NCBI GenBank assembly: GCA_964370115.1
Contig: CAYJIA010000029.1
Location: 1-26,927 of the forward strand
DNA from: SIG603 sp964370115
GTDB taxonomy: Bacteria > Bacillota > Clostridia > Oscillospirales > Acutalibacteraceae
Length of the DNA stretch: 26,927 nucleotides
Reading direction: 5' to 3'
Part shown: positions 22,618 through 26,927 of the stretch, one piece after another
How the letters are laid out: each line of letters starts with the position of its first letter
How positions within the stretch are numbered: position 1 is the stretch's first letter
Position numbers and translations under genes: made by a program
The notes under the pieces: generated by a model
Databases searched by the model: none
What the model was told of the DNA's origin: nothing
What the model saw: only the letters and a program-made list of their open reading frames with translations

Positions 22618-25128
22618 TTATCTTATTTTCTTTTTAACAAATATCAATATTGCTGTTACACTTACTACCGCCACCGATATCCATAACATAGGGTTGAAAT
22701 CATCGCCTGTGTGTGGAGTTTCGTGCGGTGGTGTTGGTGTCGGTGCTGTAGTTGGTGCTACAGTCGGTTGTGCGCTAACTGGTTGCACCATATATACTGA
22801 GAAGTGGTTTGTTCTAAACTGCACATTCTTATGCTCGGCATAATAATTTGCACTGATTTCTTCAAGTGTACCATTGTCGGCAATAAAGTAAACTTTAACC
22901 CCTTCAATGTCTTCATCACCAAAATCTACAGGAATTAAAACATCTACATATCCATCACCAAAATCTGAAATAGTCTCATCATAAGATCTTAAGGTAAAGT
23001 CAAACACCAAATTATTTCCGACTATTTCTCTTTGCTCTTGTGTAAGGTCATTAGGTTTATTTGTTAGATTACTTACTTCAAGGCTTAGTGAATCTAGTGG
23101 GATTTCAGTAATTTTTGCTAAAGATTTAGCGTCAAAACGCAATTCTGCAATGTTACTTCTAACCATAAGTTGTCCTTCGTTTTTAGCAAGCTCTTCCGCT
23201 GCATTTGGAGACAAAGGAATCGTGGTGTATTTAACCTCTTCGGGTACAAATAAATCAACTGTAACCGCTGGAGTAGTGCCTTGTTTTGATGCCTCTGCGA
23301 TTGCCTCTTGTGTAGCTTTATCAATATACTGTGTATCTTCTTGAATTTTAGCTGTTTCACCTGTTACCTCGGGTTCAACCTCTGTTTTTACTGTAGTTTG
23401 ACTGCCGCTAGTTGTAGGCATTGATATTTGAGGTTCTTTAATTTCAGGTTCTTCGGTTTGTCCGCTAATTGTTGCATTTATTTTGTAACTTGTAGTTTTT
23501 TGAGTATAGGTTTTCCCAACTATAGAATTTTCTGTAATGAGAACCATCAAATCCTGACTATCTGAAAAATCTTCAAAACCAAACCCTTCATCTTGGATCT
23601 CAAATTTGCCCTGAACATCAAGACGATCGCCAAATTCATAATCATCGAACAATACATACATATCTGCAAAATCCACACCAAAATCAAATTCCCATATTGG
23701 ATATATCCCAGCATCAAATTTTCCTGTATCCGTCATCACTACAGCTTTAACTTCGCTACTTGTATCTTCTTCAAAAATAAATTCATCAATATTGCTTATT
23801 TCTATAGTTGAACTTACTTTCTCACCTACATCATATTGGTAGTTTTTATTTTCATCTTCAAAATAATGCACAGTTAAATCTGTGTACGTTCCCTCTGTTA
23901 GTTTAACTCCATTTATTCCTTTTGTTGGAAAATAAGGTATTGTATTACCACCATTCAAGGCACCGCCACCTGTTTTATACAAGTCAAATGACGCCGAAAC
24001 GCCACCAGATGTATAGTTTAAAATTGGGTAAATATTATATATGCCCAACATTGTGCTTGGCATTGTAATCTGAATTTCCATACCATTCACACCGTCTACC
24101 ACACTCGCACTCATTGGTGCTTTTAAACCTGTGTCTAATACATAACTTATTGAACTAGCTGCATATGAATCTGTTCTCGCAGTCGCAGCTGTAATTGTAG
24201 TTTGTCCTCCGCCAAGTACAGTCACTGAACCTGTGCTTGCATTTACTGTAGCAACTGTTTCATCACTGCTTGTATAGGTGACACTTACACCGCCCTGCAC
24301 ACCTTCTACGGTAGGTGAATTAAATGACGTTTCAGGGTTATTCAGTTCTTTAACCGCACCATCGGCAGTGCCATCACTCCATGTTAAGGTTTGATTTGAA
24401 AGTTGCTTTAATGGATATCTTATTTTTGTTACCGTATATGCATTTCCAGTTTGTGTTATCGCTTCTGTTTGCAATGCTAAATTATCTGCCCCAAAAGTGC
24501 CGTTAAAGTCATTTTCTTCAATTGTTCCTGTAATTTTCCCTTCAACATCTGTTGTTCCATGAGCCATATAGCGATAACCATAAATTATATTAACAATAGT
24601 ATTCTCTAGACCATTTTCAAGGCTAAATTCCCACTCTTTATATGTCCCATATGATTGTCCAACATATTGAACTCCTACTGTTTCTTCGTCTGCAAGATCC
24701 GTCATATTAACCGTCACTGTATCTTCTAGCGTCTTAGCTTGTCCTACTGTTTCGCCACTATCAACCATATCGTTACTATTAGCGTCAATGAAATAATACA
24801 TTTTGATCTCTGAATAGGTTCCTGCTTCATTAAACATATACGTTGTAATATCATATGGATTTCCAACTTGTTGAGAAACTACTGTTCTTTCGCTGCCATT
24901 TAACTTATACGAAGTCACACTTTTTGCATTTTCGATTGTACTGACACTGCTATCTTCTGTCACTTTTAAACCTAAGCCAAAATTATCCTTTACAATCTCG
25001 ATACTTGTCACTTCAGGCAATACCACTTCTGCCTGTACAAACATCACGCTTGGCACCATACTTATTACCATTAAAAGGGTAATAAGCATTGCAATGGGTT
25101 TCTTTAAAACTTTTCCGTTCTTTTTCAT
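22618..25128 (-). CDS. Large surface protein with repeated modules and sortase-type C-terminus
   Basis: The 836-residue secreted protein has a signal peptide (basic start MKKNGKVLKK, hydrophobic core, probable cleavage after VQA near residue 33). Two related modules of about 200 residues follow, each with GTY(S/T)-x-(I/L)-x-(M/V)-x-YF followed by an acidic D-x-N-x-N-x-x-x-D-x-GE loop that may bind calcium. Between them is a Big2-like immunoglobulin segment (SSDETVATVNASTGSVTV, GQTTITA). Near the C-terminus come a Pro/Thr-rich stalk, TPHTG (804-808), a hydrophobic helix and KKKIR, the layout of a sortase sorting signal with a variant motif. GGAGG precedes the ATG. It is probably wall-anchored; the ligand is unknown. 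It has its own promoter and terminator. Confidence 0.85.
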   Translation of the reverse strand: MKKNGKVLKKPIAMLITLLMVISMVPSVMFVQAEVVLPEVTSIEIVKDNFGLGLKVTEDSSVSTIENAKSVTSYKLNGSERTVVSQQVGNPYDITTYMFNEAGTYSEIKMYYFIDANSNDMVDSGETVGQAKTLEDTVTVNMTDLADEETVGVQYVGQSYGTYKEWEFSLENGLENTIVNIIYGYRYMAHGTTDVEGKITGTIEENDFNGTFGADNLALQTEAITQTGNAYTVTKIRYPLKQLSNQTLTWSDGTADGAVKELNNPETSFNSPTVEGVQGGVSVTYTSSDETVATVNASTGSVTVLGGGQTTITAATARTDSYAASSISYVLDTGLKAPMSASVVDGVNGMEIQITMPSTMLGIYNIYPILNYTSGGVSASFDLYKTGGGALNGGNTIPYFPTKGINGVKLTEGTYTDLTVHYFEDENKNYQYDVGEKVSSTIEISNIDEFIFEEDTSSEVKAVVMTDTGKFDAGIYPIWEFDFGVDFADMYVLFDDYEFGDRLDVQGKFEIQDEGFGFEDFSDSQDLMVLITENSIVGKTYTQKTTSYKINATISGQTEEPEIKEPQISMPTTSGSQTTVKTEVEPEVTGETAKIQEDTQYIDKATQEAIAEASKQGTTPAVTVDLFVPEEVKYTTIPLSPNAAEELAKNEGQLMVRSNIAELRFDAKSLAKITEIPLDSLSLEVSNLTNKPNDLTQEQREIVGNNLVFDFTLRSYDETISDFGDGYVDVLIPVDFGDEDIEGVKVYFIADNGTLEEISANYYAEHKNVQFRTNHFSVYMVQPVSAQPTVAPTTAPTPTPPHETPHTGDDFNPMLWISVAVVSVTAILIFVKKKIR

Positions 25129-25158
25129 TTTTACGCCTCCAAAAAATTAATTATACTT

Positions 25159-25187
25159 ATTTTACCACTTCACTAGGCTAAATGCAA
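25159..25187 (-). promoter_or_regulatory. Promoter of the surface-protein gene
   Basis: On the minus strand, TTGCAT (25182-25187), a 17-base spacer and TAAAAT (25159-25164) lie about 30 bases upstream of the ATG at 25128. Confidence 0.8.
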
Positions 25188-25242
25188 TAGTTCTTGTTTG
25201 AAATTTACCTAAATTTACCAATGAATTTTATACTAATCATAG

Positions 25243-25725
25243 CTAAGACCTCAAAAGTTTCTCCGTCACCACGATATCAAGCCTATCTACTAATTTTTCT
25301 GCTACTTTCACAAAGCCTTGCTTATTCCAAAAAGCTTTTGCCTGTGGATTTGTTTTTACATAGCCAAGCTCTATTTCCCCAAAGCCTAAACCGCGTAAAA
25401 AATCTATGCTTTCTAAAATAATTTTAGACCCGACGCCAGCCTTCTGGAATGTTACGTCTATCATAAAAAGTCCGATATACGCAGTTTTTTCTTCTGGGTA
25501 ATCCTTTATCAAATCCATGACCGCCACTAGATTTTCACCGTCAAAATATCCGATGTAAAATTTATCCACAATACTTTTATTAGGTGGCAAGGCAGTCATG
25601 TCCTCCCTCACACTTTCCTTTGTAGGAAGTGGTGGACGATGCTTAAAATACAGTTCATTCTTGCTATAAAATAAAAATATTTTGTCGACATCTTTTTCAG
25701 CAAGTTTTCTAATATATAGCGACAC
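25243..25725 (-). pseudogene. 5'-truncated duplicate of a GNAT acetyltransferase gene
   Basis: The reading frame (160 residues from a GTG) encodes a GNAT N-acetyltransferase nearly identical to the protein at 26320-26817 from residue LAEKDV onward, with the acetyl-CoA loop KAGVGSKI and YVKTNPQAKAFWNKQGF. Its native start and first 13 or so residues are missing. They are replaced by MSLYI, read out of the T-rich tail of the upstream terminator, without any ribosome binding site. 263 bases (25450-25712) are identical to 26521-26783, while the 3' third has diverged. The copy is probably silent or poorly expressed, though the domain itself is intact. A functional gene started at the GTG cannot be excluded. 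Confidence 0.7.
25450..25712. repeat. 263-bp identical segment, copy 1 (GNAT duplicate)
   Basis: This stretch is identical base-for-base to 26521-26783 in the same orientation. It covers the 5' half of both GNAT genes and ends at AAGTTTTCTAA, where the duplicate switches into the 70-bp repeat. Confidence 0.9.
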
Positions 25726-25771
25726 AACAAAAACGACGATATGAAAACTAATTCATACCGCCGTTTTTTAT
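25702..25771. repeat. 70-bp direct repeat, copy 2
   Basis: This is identical to 22530-22599. It joins the truncated GNAT duplicate (through the shared 11-base AAGTTTTCTAA) to the terminator of the next GNAT gene, whose stop codon lies at its right end. Confidence 0.9.
25731..25768 (-). terminator. Terminator of the RimJ-type GNAT gene
   Basis: This is the second copy of the 16-pair minus-strand hairpin described at 22559-22596, placed directly after the stop codon of the 25768-26307 gene. It separates that gene from the truncated GNAT duplicate downstream, which further weakens expression of the duplicate. Confidence 0.85.
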
Positions 25772-26307
25772 TTTTTATATTCGCTCTCCAAAATTCCCAT
25801 ACAGATTATATCTGCATATTTCCCCTTGTCCAAAACCGCATCTCTAAGCCTTCCCTCGACTTTAAACCCGTATTTCGCATATACTTTTATAGCTCTCGGA
25901 TTAAAGGAAAAGACCTCTAGTGCGACTTTGTGCAGCTTGATTTTATCAAATGCAAAATCCAAAATATTTTTAACCCCAAAACTTCCAAAACCTTTATTAA
26001 AGTCTTTAGATGAGAAAATGCATATTCTAAAATGCGCCGATTTTAAATCTTTATCAATCTCGTTTAGCACTACTTCTCCGACTATTTCATCGCCCGAAAA
26101 AAGCAAAAAATCATACCTTGTTTCATCTGTGAGATTGTTTATAAAATATTTATCCACAACCTCTTTTTCATAGCTTTCATTAGAATCTGTAAGATACGCC
26201 ACCTCATCGTCAAGGCTGTTCATCGCGGTATAGTAGTCGTCCATATCTTCTTTTTTTGCCGTTCTCATAAGTAGGTTTTCTTTTTTATAAAAAATTTCGC
26301 TCTCCAT
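25768..26307 (-). CDS. GNAT acetyltransferase, RimJ/RimL-like
   Basis: The 179-residue cytoplasmic protein starts FYKKENLLMRTAKKEDMDDYY and has the acetyl-CoA-binding stretch FNKGFGSFGVKNILDFAF. The C-terminal KLHKVALEVFSFNPRAIKVYAKYGFKVEGRLRDAV is typical of RimJ/RimL-type GNAT enzymes that acetylate N-termini of proteins or small molecules. The substrate is unknown. The start is set at 26307 because GAGGAG lies six bases upstream; an in-frame GTG 12 bases earlier overlaps that site. It follows the GNAT gene at 26320 by 12 bases, so the two form an operon ending in the terminator at 25731-25768. Confidence 0.87.
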   Translation of the reverse strand: MESEIFYKKENLLMRTAKKEDMDDYYTAMNSLDDEVAYLTDSNESYEKEVVDKYFINNLTDETRYDFLLFSGDEIVGEVVLNEIDKDLKSAHFRICIFSSKDFNKGFGSFGVKNILDFAFDKIKLHKVALEVFSFNPRAIKVYAKYGFKVEGRLRDAVLDKGKYADIICMGILESEYKK

Positions 26308-26319
26308 TTTGCTCCTCAC

Positions 26320-26817
26320 TCATAGTGCTTTTCTCATTTTGACAATCACACAGTCGTCTTGCTCTATTTCTTTAAACTCCACAAATCCGTTTTTATGCCA
26401 AAATCTCTTTGCCTGTGGATTTGTTTTTACATAGCCAAGCTCTATTTTCCCAAAGCCTAAACCGCGTAAAAAATCTATGTTTTCTGAGATAATTTTAGTC
26501 CCGACGCCAGCGTTCTGGATTGTTACGTCTATCATAAAAAGTCCGATATACGCAGTTTTTTCTTCTGGGTAATCCTTTATCAAATCCATGACCGCCACTA
26601 GATTTTCACCGTCAAAATATCCGATGTAAAATTTATCCACAATACTTTTATTAGGTGGCAAGGCAGTCATGTCCTCCCTCACACTTTCCTTTGTAGGAAG
26701 TGGTGGACGATGCTTAAAATACAGTTCATTCTTGCTATAAAATAAAAATATTTTGTCGACATCTTTTTCAGCAAGTTTTCTAACTGTGTAATTTTTTGAT
26801 AATTTTTCGATTTCCAT
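26320..26817 (-). CDS. GNAT acetyltransferase (intact parent of the duplicate)
   Basis: The 165-residue GNAT protein begins MEIEKLSKNYTVRKLAEKD and has the acetyl-CoA loop QNAGVGTKI and the late YVKTNPQAKRFWHKNGF segment. AGAGG lies a few bases upstream of the ATG, so unlike the copy at 25243-25725 it has a normal start. It is the first gene of a two-gene operon with the RimJ-like acetyltransferase. Its 5' half is identical at the DNA level to the duplicate, while the C-terminal part differs at many positions. That implies an old duplication followed by recent conversion, or a mosaic. The acetyl acceptor is unknown. Confidence 0.88.
   Translation of the reverse strand: MEIEKLSKNYTVRKLAEKDVDKIFLFYSKNELYFKHRPPLPTKESVREDMTALPPNKSIVDKFYIGYFDGENLVAVMDLIKDYPEEKTAYIGLFMIDVTIQNAGVGTKIISENIDFLRGLGFGKIELGYVKTNPQAKRFWHKNGFVEFKEIEQDDCVIVKMRKAL
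26521..26783. repeat. 263-bp identical segment, copy 2 (parent GNAT gene)
   Basis: This is the partner of 25450-25712. The identity stops at CTAAC against CTAAT, inside codons 10-15 of the intact gene. Confidence 0.9.
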
Positions 26818-26830
26818 TTCAACCTCTTTA

Positions 26831-26927
26831 ATTAGAAAACTTTTTTTCGTGCAAAAAGTTTTCTCTTTTTTGGCTTTTTGCGAAAAGCGACTCGGAGCTC
26901 TGCTCCAAGACCTCGAAATTTTTTGAA
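26831..26927 (-). repeat. Dispersed hairpin-bearing repeat, copy 2 (inverted)
   Basis: This is an inverted copy of the element at 22442-22541. It has 47 identical bases (26831-26877, including the 12-bp hairpin) and the 13-base GAAATTTTTTGAA end at 26915-26927. The middle carries its own palindromic GGAGC-AGA-GCTCC. It runs to the window edge and may continue beyond it. Confidence 0.75.

Overview
The window looks like part of a scaffold from an uncultured low-GC Bacillota, probably class Clostridia. The grounds are AT-rich intergenic DNA, strong GGAGG ribosome binding sites, TTGACA/TATAAT-type promoters with 17-base spacers, a clostridial-looking 5S rRNA, and a typical rplM-rpsI pair. The 100-base N run at 7505-7604 is a scaffold join. 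It is flanked by an identical 55-base sequence on each side, which points to a short-read, probably metagenomic, assembly. No species can be named from the sequence.

Layout. 60-2105 (+) is recG. It meets tail-to-tail a seven-gene Mrp/Mbh-type cation/proton antiporter operon on the minus strand (6396 down to 2102; order mrpE-F-G-mbhD-like-mrpB-C-D). This operon has one NuoL/M/N-type subunit and no full-length MrpA. Divergent from it is a flavin-type split-barrel protein fused to a two-cluster ferredoxin (6602-7279). 7357-8231 holds a stand-alone minus-strand array of 5S rRNA genes. Each unit whose flanks can be read has its own promoter, its own terminator and a short leader hairpin. A TtcA-like tRNA thiolase (8231-8959, -) lies just upstream of the array. 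The ribosomal genes rplM and rpsI follow (9250-10096, +), then a repeat-rich spacer that contains a second copy of the rpsI 3' end. An orphan type IV prepilin and an FlK-like hotdog thioesterase come next (10449-11424, +).

A minus-strand four-gene operon (15265 down to 11529) alternates two xylose-isomerase-like TIM-barrel proteins with two Gfo/Idh/MocA dehydrogenases, and is probably a sugar or glycoside oxidation/isomerisation pathway. Divergent from it are two translationally coupled membrane diguanylate cyclases (15472-17903) and a ZIP-family metal transporter (17962-18771). Next is a large cytoplasmic GH2 beta-galactosidase (18933-21971), whose -35 box sits in one arm of a perfect 14-bp inverted repeat. 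A small DUF1294 membrane protein follows.

The right end (22440-26927) is a repeat-bounded segment. It carries a large surface protein with a sortase-type tail and three GNAT acetyltransferase genes. One of these is a recent, 5'-truncated duplicate fused to a duplicated terminator. The segment is bracketed by inverted copies of a hairpin-bearing repeat and contains a 70-bp direct repeat about 3.17 kb apart.

The most interesting signals are the self-contained 5S array with covarying leader hairpins, the minimal Mrp/Mbh module, the rpsI 3'-end duplication (possible integration scar), the lacZ promoter inverted repeat, and the duplicated or converted GNAT/surface-protein segment.
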